A stretch of DNA of 64,000 nt. Source: Rhizobium albus (GTDB lineage: Bacteria; Pseudomonadota; Alphaproteobacteria; Rhizobiales; Rhizobiaceae). The notes under the pieces were generated by a model. It saw only the letters and a program-made list of their open reading frames with translations. It did not search any database and was not told the DNA's origin. This document shows, piece after piece, positions 10,304-19,297 of this stretch. Position 1 is the stretch's first letter, and each line of letters begins with the position of its first letter. The stretch covers positions 1,116,001 through 1,180,000 of the forward strand of contig BSNO01000001.1 of assembly GCA_030160035.1 (NCBI GenBank), given 5' to 3'. The position numbers and the translations under genes are program-made.

Positions 10304-11020
10304 ATGACAATCGAGCGGACGGGCGGCACGGTCATCCCGCTCTCACGGATCTCCATCCCCATGTCTTCCGAGCCGCACCCCTTCGAGATCGCGCATCGAG
10401 ACGCGGCAGAAGAGGCCTGGCAGCAGAGGCAACGGGCCAATCCAGCTCTCTTCAACGGAACCGTCATGCTCCATTCCACGATGGACATCGACGGCGGCCG
10501 CCTGACCACCGTTGCGCATCGCGTGCCCTATTCGGCATTGCTGCTTTTTCTCAAGGAGCGGCCGGTCGAAGGCTGCTGGCATCTCTTTGGCTCCGCTCTC
10601 CTCGTCTCCAGCGACAATCGCGTGCTCCTGAGCCGCATGGCAGAACGGACCGCCAATGCAGGCCTCGTCTACAGCCCATGCGGTTCACTCGACCTCAGCG
10701 ACGTCGTTGGGGATAGGGTCGACATCGACGGCAACATGCGGCGTGAGGTGCTGGAAGAAACAGGGCTCGATCTTGCGAGCGCTGAGGCCGAGGCAGCGTA
10801 CGGCATGGTGGAGATCGGCGGCGTCGTCGTCATCGTCCGGCGCTTCTTCTTCGACATGACGGCCGATGAACTGGTCGCTCGGGTGCGCGCCCATATCGAC
10901 GCTGAGGCCGACCCTGAAATCGATGACGTCTTTTCTGTCGGAGCGGAGGATGAACCGCGCTCCGACTACCAATTCTACATGGCGGAGCTCCTGCACTGGC
11001 ATTTCGGTTCAAAACGTTGA
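10304..11020 (+). CDS. Nudix hydrolase
   Basis: A 238-residue protein with a Nudix box: the Gly of PCGSLDL near residue 125 followed by REVLEETGLDL near residue 148, giving the REUXEE core that binds magnesium and the diphosphate. The spacing from the first Gly to the REV element is longer than in the canonical box, an insertion also seen in some large Nudix families. The N-terminal 100 residues are a separate beta-rich region. The substrate is unknown. The phzF-like gene follows after about 50 bp and may be co-transcribed. Confidence 0.75.
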   Translation: MTIERTGGTVIPLSRISIPMSSEPHPFEIAHRDAAEEAWQQRQRANPALFNGTVMLHSTMDIDGGRLTTVAHRVPYSALLLFLKERPVEGCWHLFGSALLVSSDNRVLLSRMAERTANAGLVYSPCGSLDLSDVVGDRVDIDGNMRREVLEETGLDLASAEAEAAYGMVEIGGVVVIVRRFFFDMTADELVARVRAHIDAEADPEIDDVFSVGAEDEPRSDYQFYMAELLHWHFGSKR

Positions 11021-11070
11021 AGGATGGACATACCGAGAGGGTGAAAAGCCGATAAGAGGAGGTGCGCGAC

Positions 11071-12027
11071 GTGGGGATGCAGTCGCAAGCACGGCCATAT
11101 GCGATTTTCGATGTCTTTTCAGACCGGGCGCTTGCCGGCAATCCGCTCGCGGTGGTCTTCGAGGCGGACGGGCTGGACGACGCGGCGCTGCAGGGGATCG
11201 CTGCCGAGTTCAACCTCTCCGAAACGGTGTTCGTGCTCTCGCCTGAGAACGCACATCACACGGCGCATCTGCGCATCTTCACGCCTGTGCAGGAACTGCC
11301 CTTTGCCGGCCACCCAACGGTTGGCGCGGCCGTGGCGCTCGCGCATCGGCGCAATGGCTCAGCCGAAAACGGTGCAGGCCATTGCGATACGGTGCTGATG
11401 CTCGAAGAACGCGCCGGCGATATCCGCGCCGTCGTCAGCATGCGCAACCACGCGGGCGATGACCGGCCGGCGGGATTTGCCGAGTTCGACTTGCCAAGAC
11501 TGCCGCGGCAAGTCGATTGCATCATCAAGCGGGACCAGGTCGCGGATGCTCTCGGCATCAATCCGGGCAGTGTCGGCTTCGAAAACCATGTCGTCTCCGT
11601 CTGGAGCGCCGGTGTGCCCTATGTGCTCATTCCCGTGCGTGATCGGTCGGTTGCGGAAAACTGTCAGTGCGACCCGGCGCGATGGGAGGCTCTTGCACCC
11701 ATCGACGAAGGCATCCTGGCGAGCGCCTTCGTCTATTGCAGAGGCGGCATCGATCATTCCGCCGATTTCCATGCCCGCATGTTCGCTCCATGCTCCGGCA
11801 CGCCGGAGGATCCCGCAACGGGTTCCGCGGTCGCTGCGCTGGCAGGTGCCGTCAACGCGTTCGACGACCTGCTGGAAGGCCATCACATCCGCATCGTCGA
11901 ACAGGGCATCGAGATGGGCCGCCCTTCCAAGATCCACCTGCACATGGATGTGACCGCTGGCCGCATCACCCGCGCTCGCCTGGGCGGAGCCGCCGTTCGG
12001 GTTGCGGAAGGTTTGCTTTATGTGTGA
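11071..12027 (+). CDS. PhzF family isomerase-like protein
   Basis: About 318 residues, with the family N-terminus YAIFDVFSDRALAGNPLAVVFEAD and the active-site region FNLSETVFVL that carries the conserved Glu. Further family signs are TPVQELPFAGHPTVGAA and GTPEDPATGSAVAALAG. PhzF relatives have a diaminopimelate-epimerase fold and catalyse isomerisations; with no phenazine genes nearby, the substrate here is unknown. GTG 11071 is 8 nt after GAGGAGG and is preferred; ATG 11077 is the alternative. Confidence 0.88.
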   Translation: MGMQSQARPYAIFDVFSDRALAGNPLAVVFEADGLDDAALQGIAAEFNLSETVFVLSPENAHHTAHLRIFTPVQELPFAGHPTVGAAVALAHRRNGSAENGAGHCDTVLMLEERAGDIRAVVSMRNHAGDDRPAGFAEFDLPRLPRQVDCIIKRDQVADALGINPGSVGFENHVVSVWSAGVPYVLIPVRDRSVAENCQCDPARWEALAPIDEGILASAFVYCRGGIDHSADFHARMFAPCSGTPEDPATGSAVAALAGAVNAFDDLLEGHHIRIVEQGIEMGRPSKIHLHMDVTAGRITRARLGGAAVRVAEGLLYV

Positions 12028-12034
12028 CAAGGGC

Positions 12035-12062
12035 TGGACAGGGCCGCGGATCGACGTTATAC
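12035..12062 (+). promoter_or_regulatory. Predicted tRNA-Lys promoter
   Basis: TGGACA (12035-12040) and TTATAC (12057-12062) are separated by 16 nt and lie about 34 nt upstream of the mature tRNA, close to a housekeeping sigma consensus. Confidence 0.65.
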
Positions 12063-12095
12063 GCGCCCAACTCCAGCCCAAAAGGCCGGACCCGT

Positions 12096-12171
<76 letters not shown>

Positions 12172-12338
12172 TCTTCTCTTTCCTCAACACTCGCACCGAA
12201 TTTCAAGCGCCGTTTTACGGCGCAACGGGCGTGCTTCTCACCTGATCTCGATCGAGCGCGCAGTCGCTGCCTGCCATCACTTAGCCAAACGACGAAGTTT
12301 CGCTTGCCAATCTTCGATTCGCATGAATAGTTAGCTGG

Positions 12339-12680
12339 ATGGCAAAGCATGATCCGGATCTCTCTCTGCTCTTTCACGCGCTGGCGGATGCTACGCGACG
12401 GTCGATGCTGGCCCGATTGGCGCAAGGGCCGGCGCGGGTGACGGATCTGGCGGAGCCGACGGGGCTGCGGTTACCGACGATCATGCGGCATCTTGCCGTG
12501 CTGGAGGAAGCGGGGCTGATCTCGACATCGAAGGATGGGCGCATCCGCACCTGCGCGATCCGGCCGGAGGCCATGGAGCCGGCCCGTGCTTGGATGGAGG
12601 AACAGCGGGCTGTCTGGGCAGCGCGTCTTGATCGCCTCGATGCCTTCGTGATGGATGTGATGAAGGAGCGTAACCGATGA
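12339..12680 (+). CDS. ArsR-family winged-helix regulator
   Basis: A 113-residue protein with the ArsR/SmtB fold: FHALADATRRSMLARLAQGPARVTDLAEP followed by the recognition region TIMRHLAVLEEAGLISTSKDGR. It lacks the Cys clusters of metal-sensing members, so it probably belongs to the metal-independent group that is commonly paired with AHSA1/SRPBCC genes. Its stop overlaps the start of the next gene by 4 bp (ATGA), so the pair is translationally coupled and the regulator probably controls its own operon. Confidence 0.88.
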   Translation: MAKHDPDLSLLFHALADATRRSMLARLAQGPARVTDLAEPTGLRLPTIMRHLAVLEEAGLISTSKDGRIRTCAIRPEAMEPARAWMEEQRAVWAARLDRLDAFVMDVMKERNR

Positions 12681-13600
12681 CACAGTCCAAGACGCTTAAG
12701 ACGCCCACTCTGCCCAGTGAAGACCATAGCAGCCGGTTTGCGACGCTGACTTTCGAGCGAGTGGTGAGCGCGCCGGTGGCCACCTTGTGGCAGGCCTGGA
12801 CGGCGCCGGCCGCCCGTGCAGTCTGGGCAGCGCCGATGTCATCCGTGACGGTTGAATTTCTTGAGGCCGACACGCGCGTCGGCGGGCGCGAGATTTCGCT
12901 GTGCAAGGTGGCGGGAGAGCCGGATACGCGATGCGAATGCGGCTGGCTGGACATCGTAACAGAGGTCCGTAGCGTGAATTACGAGGTGGTCTCGCGCGAG
13001 GGCGCAACGCAGTCGGCGGCGCTGGTCACAGCCGATTTTGCCGATCTCGGTGAAAGAAGCCGTGTCACCGTCACCGTGCAACTTTCGTCGCTCGCTGCCG
13101 ATATGGAAGACGGCTACCGCGCGGGGTTCAGTGCCGGCCTGGACAATCTCACCGGCACCGCCCAGCGCACCATGGTGCTGCAGAAGCGCATTCGCGCGCC
13201 GCGCAGCGTCGTCTGGAACGCGTGGATGAACCCCGAGACACTGCCGCTCTGGTGGGGCCCCGATGGCTTCTCCTGCCGCACGGCACGCATCGATCTCAGG
13301 TCCCGCGGCGAATGGGTGTTCGACATGATTGGGCCAGACGGCACCATCTATCCGAACCATCACCGCTATGGCGAGATCCTGCCGCAGGAGCGGTTCTCCT
13401 ACGAACTGCTCTGGGGCGAGAATGGACCGAAACATGCCGATGCCTGGGCCTCGTTCGAGGAGCAGGACGGATCGACACTGGTGACGCTCGGCATGGTGTT
13501 CAGCACGGAAGCGGAATTCCAGCAGGCGCGCGGCTTCGGTGCGATCGAGCTCGGCTATCAGACGCTGGGCAAGCTAGAGCGCTTCGTCGGCGCGCTGTAA
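12677..13600 (+). CDS. Tandem AHSA1/SRPBCC domain protein
   Basis: A 307-residue protein containing two copies of the AHSA1 (START-like, SRPBCC) fold. Copy one spans about residues 22-155 (FERVVSAPVATLWQAWTAPA) and copy two about 163-305 (LQKRIRAPRSVVWNAWMNPE with LPLWWGPDGFSCR). Single-domain relatives of about 150 residues are the usual partners of ArsR regulators, so this looks like an in-frame duplication or fusion; the first copy lacks the W-WGP motif and may be degenerate. These folds bind hydrophobic ligands; the ligand here is unknown. Confidence 0.8.
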   Translation: MTQSKTLKTPTLPSEDHSSRFATLTFERVVSAPVATLWQAWTAPAARAVWAAPMSSVTVEFLEADTRVGGREISLCKVAGEPDTRCECGWLDIVTEVRSVNYEVVSREGATQSAALVTADFADLGERSRVTVTVQLSSLAADMEDGYRAGFSAGLDNLTGTAQRTMVLQKRIRAPRSVVWNAWMNPETLPLWWGPDGFSCRTARIDLRSRGEWVFDMIGPDGTIYPNHHRYGEILPQERFSYELLWGENGPKHADAWASFEEQDGSTLVTLGMVFSTEAEFQQARGFGAIELGYQTLGKLERFVGAL

Positions 13601-13633
13601 CCGGCGGCTGCCGGCCACAAGCGGCGGCAAAGC

Positions 13634-14824
13634 TTAGCTGTCCTGCCCGAGCCTTGGGGCGGGACGCTCGGCGATGGCAGGCGTGCCGTCGAACAGGATC
13701 GGCGTGCGCATTCCAGGGATCGGCGTGCCCTGGTCGTCGGCGGTCTCAATCTTCATCTGTCGCGCGAGGATCTGGGGATCGGCGAAGACGTCGGCGACCG
13801 TGTTGATCGGGCCTGCCGGTACGGAGCGTTCCTCGAGAAGCGCGAGCAGCGCGTCCCGTTCGAAACGTGCGATCGCTGGTGCAAGCAGTGCGATCAGCGC
13901 TCCCCGATTGGCGACGCGGGCTTCATTCGTCGCGTAGGCTGGATCGGTTCCAAGCGCTGCGAGACCGATGATCTCGGCGAGCGCCCGGAACTGGCGGTCG
14001 TTGCCGACTGCCACGATGAGGTGGCCGTCTGCGACCTGGAAGACCTGATAGGGCACGATGTTGGGATGGGCATTGCCGAGCCGCCTCGGGGCCTTGCCGG
14101 ATACGAGGTAATTCATCGCCTGGTTGGCGAGAACGCCTGCCATGCAATCGTAGAGCGCCATGTCGATGTGACAGCCACGCCCGGTGCGGCCGCGTTCGAG
14201 AAGGGCGGCCTCGATGCCGATAACGCTGTAAAGCCCGGTGAAGATATCGGCGAAGGCGACGCCCATCTTTTGCGGTTCGCCTTCGGGGTCGCCCGTCAGA
14301 TCCATGATGCCGGCCATGCCCTGGATCATGAAATCGTAGCCGGCGCGGTGCCGGTAGGGGCCCGTCTGGCCAAAGCCGGTGATCGAGCAGTAGATCAGGC
14401 GCTCGTTGACTTCTTTCAGGCTCTCGTAATCGAGGCCGTATTTGGAAAGTCCGCCGACCTTGAAGTTTTCGATCAGCACATCGGCGCCGCGCACGAGGTC
14501 GATGACACGGGCGCGGCCCTCTTCGCTCTTCAGGTCGGCGGTGATCGACGTCTTGCCGCGGTTGGCCGCGTGGAAATAGGCCGCTTCGCGCGAGCCATCC
14601 GCGCGGTTGACGAAGGGCGGGCCCCAGCCGCGCGTGTCGTCGCCTTCCGGCGCCTCGATCTTGATGACTTCGGCGCCGAGATCGGCGAGCACTTGGCCGG
14701 CCCAGGGGCCGGCAAGGATGCGTGCCAGTTCGACGACGCGGACGCCTTCGAGGGGCCTGCGTCCGCTGCCTGAAAGCGGCCGGGCTTCAGCTTCGGCCGC
14801 CTCGTTGTCGTCGCTGTGCGTCAT
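13634..14824 (-). CDS. CaiB/BaiF family CoA-transferase, probably glutarate CoA-transferase
   Basis: A 396-residue class III CoA-transferase. It shows the family N-terminus LEGVRVVELARILAGPWAGQ and the catalytic aspartate in GVAFADIFTGLY (about residue 188). It ends the operon begun by glutaryl-CoA dehydrogenase, 2 bp upstream on the minus strand, with a divergent LysR gene. This gcdH-gcdG-gcdR arrangement is known from Pseudomonas, where the transferase activates glutarate with succinyl-CoA. The substrate is assigned by context; the family also includes formyl-, carnitine- and other CoA-transferases. Confidence 0.82.
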   Translation of the reverse strand: MTHSDDNEAAEAEARPLSGSGRRPLEGVRVVELARILAGPWAGQVLADLGAEVIKIEAPEGDDTRGWGPPFVNRADGSREAAYFHAANRGKTSITADLKSEEGRARVIDLVRGADVLIENFKVGGLSKYGLDYESLKEVNERLIYCSITGFGQTGPYRHRAGYDFMIQGMAGIMDLTGDPEGEPQKMGVAFADIFTGLYSVIGIEAALLERGRTGRGCHIDMALYDCMAGVLANQAMNYLVSGKAPRRLGNAHPNIVPYQVFQVADGHLIVAVGNDRQFRALAEIIGLAALGTDPAYATNEARVANRGALIALLAPAIARFERDALLALLEERSVPAGPINTVADVFADPQILARQMKIETADDQGTPIPGMRTPILFDGTPAIAERPAPRLGQDS

Positions 14825-14826
14825 GA

Positions 14827-16044
14827 TCAGAAGAAGGCCTGGATACCGGTCTGGGCACGGCCGAGGATCAGCGCATGAACGTCATGCGTGCCCTCATAGG
14901 TGTTGACCGTTTCGAGGTTCTGCGCGTGGCGCATGACCTGATATTCGATCTGGATGCCGTTGCCGCCGTGCATGTCGCGCGCCTGGCGGGCGATATCGAG
15001 CGCCTTGCCGCAATTGTTGCGCTTGACGATGGAGATCATCTCCGGCGCCATGCGGCCTTCATCCATGAGGCGACCGACGCGCAGCGACGCCTGCAGGCCG
15101 AGTGTGATCTCCGTCTGCATGTCGGCGAGCTTCTTCTGGTAGAGCTGCGTGCCGGCAAGCGGCTTGCCGAACTGCTTGCGGTCGAGGCCATACTGCCGGG
15201 CGCGGTGCCAGCAATCTTCCGCCGCGCCGAGCACGCCCCAAGAGATGCCGTAGCGTGCGCGGTTGAGGCAGCCGAAGGGACCCTTCAGGCCCGAGACGTT
15301 CGGCAGCAGGTTTTCCTCCGGCACTTCCACGCCGTCCATGACGATTTCGCCGGTGATCGAGGCGCGCAGTGAGAGCTTGCCGCCGATCTTCGGAGCTGAA
15401 AGACCCTTCATGCCTTTTTCGAGAATGAAGCCTCGGATCTTGCCGTCGTGCGCCTCCGATTTCGCCCAGACAACGAAGACGTCGGCGATCGGCGAGTTGG
15501 AAATCCACATCTTCGAGCCGGAGAGCAGATAGCCGCCATCGATCTTCTTGGCGCGCGTCTTCATGCCGCCGGGATCGGAACCGGCATCGGGTTCGGTCAG
15601 GCCGAAGCAGCCGATGAATTCGCCCGAGGCGAGCTTCGGCAGGTACTTGCGGCGCTGCGTGTCATCGCCATAGGCGTAGATCGGATACATGACGAGCGAG
15701 GACTGGACGCTCATCATGGAGCGGAAGCCGGAATCGACACGCTCGACTTCACGGGCAACGAGACCATAGGCAACGTAGGATGCTTCGGCACCGCCGAATT
15801 CCTCCGGCACGGTGACGCCGAGCAGGCCGTTCTCACCCATTTCGCGGAAGATCGACGGATCGCTTTCCTCGTTCATGTACATCTGCTCGACACGCGGCGC
15901 GAGCTTGTCGGCAGCAAACGCTGCTGCCGCATCGCGGATCATCCGCTCGTCTTCAGTCAGCTGATCGTCGATCAGGAACGGGTCGTCCCACTGGAATCCA
16001 GCGGCGCCGTCCGGGCGATCTTTTGCCTTCAAAGCTTCGGTCAT
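14827..16044 (-). CDS. gcdH: Glutaryl-CoA dehydrogenase
   Basis: A 405-residue acyl-CoA dehydrogenase of the glutaryl-CoA type, which oxidises and decarboxylates glutaryl-CoA to crotonyl-CoA in lysine/tryptophan degradation. Diagnostic segments are [19 protein letters not shown] at the N-terminus, [15 protein letters not shown] (FAD/substrate binding) and the C-terminal catalytic [16 protein letters not shown] with Glu near residue 384. It is the first gene of a two-gene unit with the CoA-transferase and faces the LysR gene across 206 bp. Confidence 0.93.
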   Translation of the reverse strand: MTEALKAKDRPDGAAGFQWDDPFLIDDQLTEDERMIRDAAAAFAADKLAPRVEQMYMNEESDPSIFREMGENGLLGVTVPEEFGGAEASYVAYGLVAREVERVDSGFRSMMSVQSSLVMYPIYAYGDDTQRRKYLPKLASGEFIGCFGLTEPDAGSDPGGMKTRAKKIDGGYLLSGSKMWISNSPIADVFVVWAKSEAHDGKIRGFILEKGMKGLSAPKIGGKLSLRASITGEIVMDGVEVPEENLLPNVSGLKGPFGCLNRARYGISWGVLGAAEDCWHRARQYGLDRKQFGKPLAGTQLYQKKLADMQTEITLGLQASLRVGRLMDEGRMAPEMISIVKRNNCGKALDIARQARDMHGGNGIQIEYQVMRHAQNLETVNTYEGTHDVHALILGRAQTGIQAFF

Positions 16045-16113
16045 CGGAAATCCTCCTACGCATCGCGTGCAAATCTGGTGCTATTTGTAAGCGATGCGGC
16101 CAGCCAAAGAAAA

Positions 16114-16129
16114 TGATGATTTCTCATCA
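16114..16129. promoter_or_regulatory. Inverted repeat between gcdH and the LysR gene
   Basis: TGATGA (16114-16119) and TCATCA (16124-16129) form a perfect inverted repeat with a 4-nt TTTC spacer, inside the 206-bp divergent region. It is a candidate binding site for the adjacent LysR regulator; function is inferred from position only. Confidence 0.4.
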
Positions 16130-16250
16130 ACCCATGTGACGCAAACATTCAATTTGCGGCTATGATGCTTGCGCGCATGGTGCCGCACGCGTCCGATCGT
16201 CCGTCTCTATGCGGAAATATGATCATCGATGGTCAATATTGGGGTGAGCG

Positions 16251-17144
16251 ATGTCGAAGGGCTATGTGCCGAGTGTGGGCGAACTGGAAGCCTTCGTTGC
16301 CTGCGCGCGGTTCGGCACGACGGTGCAGGCGGCCGAACACCTCAATCTGACCCAGAGCGCCATTTCGCGCTCGCTATCGTCTCTGGAAGATCGCCTCGGC
16401 GTTCTTCTCTTCGAGCGGGTCCGGCGCCGGCTCGTGCTTTCCCGCGCTGGCGGCGTGCTGCTCGAGCGTGCCGAGCCGCTCCTGGACGATCTGCGCAATG
16501 CGTCTGCCTCGGCGATTGCGTTCGGCGGCGCGTCTTCCGTGCTGCGGTTGGCGGTGCTGCCGAGCATCGGCCGCAGCTGGCTCATCCCGCGGCTGGCGGC
16601 ATTTTCCGCCACAATGCCAGATGTGAACTTCGACATCGCGGCGCGGCTTCGGCCGGTCGATTTCGCACAAGAAGCCTTCGACGTGGCAATCATGCGCAGC
16701 CAGCACGAGCCGCCGGGCGCCGATCTCGTGGCTCTCTTGCGGGAAGAGATGGTGATCGTCGCATCGCCGCGTGTGCTTGCCAAAGGCGCGAGCCTCGATG
16801 ATCGCGACCTTCAGCAACTGCCGCTGCTGCAACAGTCCACGCGGCCGACGCTTTGGCTCGACTGGTTCCGCGAACGGGAGCTCGATCCGCGCCGGATGAC
16901 CCGCGGTGCGCGCTTCGATCATTTCGACATGATCCTCGATGCCGCCGCCGCGGGTCTCGGCATCGGGCTCATCCCGGAACTCATTGCGCGCGATGCACTC
17001 GATCGGGGTACGCTCGTTGCCGCGTCACCCCATCGGCTGGTGACCGGCGAAACCTATGCGCTCATCTCGCCGGAGCGCTCGCGCAGCAACCCCGCCGTTA
17101 CCGCGTTTCGCGCCTGGCTGATCGGAGAGATCGGGCAAAGCTGA
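16251..17144 (+). CDS. LysR-family regulator of the glutarate genes
   Basis: A 297-residue LysR protein with the N-terminal helix-turn-helix (FGTTVQAAEHLNLTQSAISR, about residues 22-41) and a C-terminal periplasmic-binding-like effector domain ending with LGIGLIPELIARDAL. The overall pattern resembles GcvA-type LysR proteins. Because it is divergent from gcdH and the CoA-transferase gene, it is the likely activator of glutarate use, by analogy with Pseudomonas GcdR. ATG 16251 is in frame with the conserved N-terminus. Confidence 0.85.
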   Translation: MSKGYVPSVGELEAFVACARFGTTVQAAEHLNLTQSAISRSLSSLEDRLGVLLFERVRRRLVLSRAGGVLLERAEPLLDDLRNASASAIAFGGASSVLRLAVLPSIGRSWLIPRLAAFSATMPDVNFDIAARLRPVDFAQEAFDVAIMRSQHEPPGADLVALLREEMVIVASPRVLAKGASLDDRDLQQLPLLQQSTRPTLWLDWFRERELDPRRMTRGARFDHFDMILDAAAAGLGIGLIPELIARDALDRGTLVAASPHRLVTGETYALISPERSRSNPAVTAFRAWLIGEIGQS

Positions 17145-17231
17145 TCGCACCGATCATTAAATTTGAACGGACACACCGGAACAGTTCGGCCGCTCGCCTA
17201 TTGGAGGCATGAGCGACAAAGGAGACCGCTT

Positions 17232-17456
17232 GTGTCCGATCCAGCAAGACCTACCAGGCCAGACGAAGAGCCAAACCAGCCGCCGCTGCCCGAAGAACCG
17301 CCGATTCAGGAGCCGGAACCCGATCGGCTGCCGGACGAGATGCCCAATCCAAACCCCGATGAGAGCCCGCAACCGCCGCTACACGCCCTGGCGCAGGTGA
17401 TGGCGAGCCGACCGCTCTACGGGCGGCCATTCGTTTGTGTGAATGGCGGGCGCTGA
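17232..17456 (+). CDS. Proline/glutamate-rich small protein
   Basis: A 74-residue frame starting at GTG 17232, 6 nt after AAAGGAGA. The product is dominated by Pro, Glu and Asp (PPLPEEPPIQEPEPDRLPDE) and has no hydrophobic segment, so it should be a disordered cytoplasmic protein. Similar Pro/Glu-rich short proteins are annotated as hypothetical in many rhizobia. The strong ribosome-binding site supports it, but composition alone cannot prove that it is made. Confidence 0.5.
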   Translation: MSDPARPTRPDEEPNQPPLPEEPPIQEPEPDRLPDEMPNPNPDESPQPPLHALAQVMASRPLYGRPFVCVNGGR

Positions 17457-17496
17457 CGTCGAGCGCCATTGGCGAAGCCAGAGCAGGGAGACCACA

Positions 17497-17706
17497 ATGG
17501 CCACGAGCGCAAAAACGCCAAAGACGGGTGGGGCGGAGCCCAAAACCCGCAGCAAGGAAATTTCCGGGCAGTTTGCCAAGGGCAAGCGCCATTCCGACAA
17601 TAACGGCGTCGCCAGCGCCGATCCTCGTGTCTTTTCCGGCAAGGAAGAAGGTGACGCGACTTGGCCGCTCGATGCCGACGACCCCGGCGTGGCCAAGAAG
17701 AAATAG
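17497..17706 (+). CDS. Small hydrophilic protein of unknown function
   Basis: A 69-residue protein, rich in Lys, Gly, Asp and Ala (KSK-type basic start, acidic DADDPG near the end, KKK at the C-terminus). ATG 17497 is preceded by AGGGAG at 7 nt. It follows the Pro-rich small gene by 40 bp on the same strand and converges with the glycosyltransferase gene 7 bp away. Its length and composition suggest an intrinsically disordered stress-type protein; no family was recognised. Confidence 0.6.
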   Translation: MATSAKTPKTGGAEPKTRSKEISGQFAKGKRHSDNNGVASADPRVFSGKEEGDATWPLDADDPGVAKKK

Positions 17707-17713
17707 CAGAGGA

Positions 17714-19297
17714 TCAGCGGCGCAGCTTGTGCCGCGCCTGACGGAAAAGGCGGGAGATGCGTCCCGTTGCGCGACGGAAGGGCAAGCCGAGCTTCAAGGT
17801 CCGGGGCATGGATCTGGACTTGCGGCTTGCTTCCACGAGGCTCACCAACGCCGTCTGATTTGTGGCTCCACCGAAGAGGTTTTCGCAAAGCTCGCGCAGT
17901 GCAGCAAGACGTTCGCGACGTGAGCTTGGGTCGTTCAGCTCAGTGAACGCCGCTTGATACTCCTGTGGGGTCCGCGCTTTCACGAACCCCGGATGCTCGG
18001 GCAAGGCGAGGTAAGCCGGTTCATCGGCGTGAACGATCGGCACAGCATTCAGATAAAGCCCAACCAGCAAGGCGTTAGGCGTCTTGAACGGCGCGTTCTC
18101 CGTCGCCGATCTGGGATGAACGAGCACGTTAGGGTTCTCGTCTCGCCAGGCGCGGATGAACTGGGGAAAGGACTGCCTGGGCTCAAGGAACGTCGCTTTC
18201 ACCAATTGTTGAGGCGCGGCGGCAAAGCTTTTCGGTGCTACCAGGTGAACGGGCTTCTCGGCCTGCACGGCATGCAGTGCGGGCAGAATATCGCGCTGAA
18301 AAGCTTCCGAACGAAACCCGCCGCCGGCGAGCGCGACCGTCAGCTCTTCCGACACGGGCTTAGCTGGCGGGATGAGGCGGCGATCCAGCACAGGCGGGAA
18401 GATGGCAACCTCTCGGTGCAGGTGCCGTACGGCGTCTGCGAGCGCATCGGTCGAGGCGAAAATGCCGGCAAAGCGCTCAAGCAGGCGGGTGAGTCGTTCT
18501 TCGGTATAAAAGGCCCAGTGATAATCCTCGCGCGCCAGCACCAGCGGATTGTCGTCGATGAACCAGACCCGCGGAATGTCAAGCTGGGCCATCATGTGGA
18601 GAAGGGCAAGGTCGTGGCAGCGTTCGAGGTCGCGCACGATGATGATCGCGTCGACCGTTTCGAGCAACGCTATATTCGCGACCAGGGTTTCGGCTTCGAT
18701 GAAGCGGAGCATGCGCGCAGTCTCAGGCGGAAGGCCATCGAAATAGAGGCTGACGGATGCCTCGATACGGCCGACGACGAGGATGCGCGGAGCTGGCCGG
18801 CTTTCCGTTCCGCCATTTGCAAACAGATCGAGCAGGGCCATCGGCACGACCGGTAGAGGCCGCTTCGGCAGCTTGAGCCCGGTGATCAGTGTCTCAAGCC
18901 GGCCCTTTTCGGCGATAGCGCGCACCAGAGCCCAGCGCCAATTTTCACCGCAAGCGGCCACGACCGGCATCCTGATGGCTGCAAGTGCGGACAGCCGATC
19001 CATCACGATCGGTAGTTCCGCCGTCGGGTCGAGAAATCGCAGTCCCTCCGTCGCCAGCATGCGCCTCTCGCGCCGGCCAGCACCATCGACGGCTATGAGA
19101 AGATCCACGGGATGCGTTGCCAGGCGATCCAGCATGACCGATTTAGCCTCGGCGCAAGCCGCGACCGCCGATCCCGCGGGCACCGCGATGAACCGCTCAG
19201 GCCTCGTCTCCAGAAGTGCCGCCAGCTTTGCGAGATCGTCGGACCCGGACGTTTGCGGGACATTGTTCGGTTCGACGATGAAAAGATCGGCGCTCAC
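17714..19297 (-). CDS. Predicted glycosyltransferase-like protein of the LPS region
   Basis: A 527-residue protein starting at GTG 19297, which overlaps the stop of the upstream WaaG-like gene by 4 bp. The N-terminal 200 residues form an alpha/beta domain (LFIVEPNNVP, DLLIAVDGAGRRER). A second part from about residue 215 (RILVVGRIEASVSLYFDG, then FASTDALADAVRHLHREVAIFPP near 345) looks like a GT-B group 1 glycosyltransferase. The Glu-containing C-terminal donor motif typical of GT4 is not evident, so activity is uncertain. Translational coupling to the WaaG-like gene points to lipopolysaccharide or surface-glycan assembly. Confidence 0.55.
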   Translation of the reverse strand: MSADLFIVEPNNVPQTSGSDDLAKLAALLETRPERFIAVPAGSAVAACAEAKSVMLDRLATHPVDLLIAVDGAGRRERRMLATEGLRFLDPTAELPIVMDRLSALAAIRMPVVAACGENWRWALVRAIAEKGRLETLITGLKLPKRPLPVVPMALLDLFANGGTESRPAPRILVVGRIEASVSLYFDGLPPETARMLRFIEAETLVANIALLETVDAIIIVRDLERCHDLALLHMMAQLDIPRVWFIDDNPLVLAREDYHWAFYTEERLTRLLERFAGIFASTDALADAVRHLHREVAIFPPVLDRRLIPPAKPVSEELTVALAGGGFRSEAFQRDILPALHAVQAEKPVHLVAPKSFAAAPQQLVKATFLEPRQSFPQFIRAWRDENPNVLVHPRSATENAPFKTPNALLVGLYLNAVPIVHADEPAYLALPEHPGFVKARTPQEYQAAFTELNDPSSRRERLAALRELCENLFGGATNQTALVSLVEASRKSRSMPRTLKLGLPFRRATGRISRLFRQARHKLRR

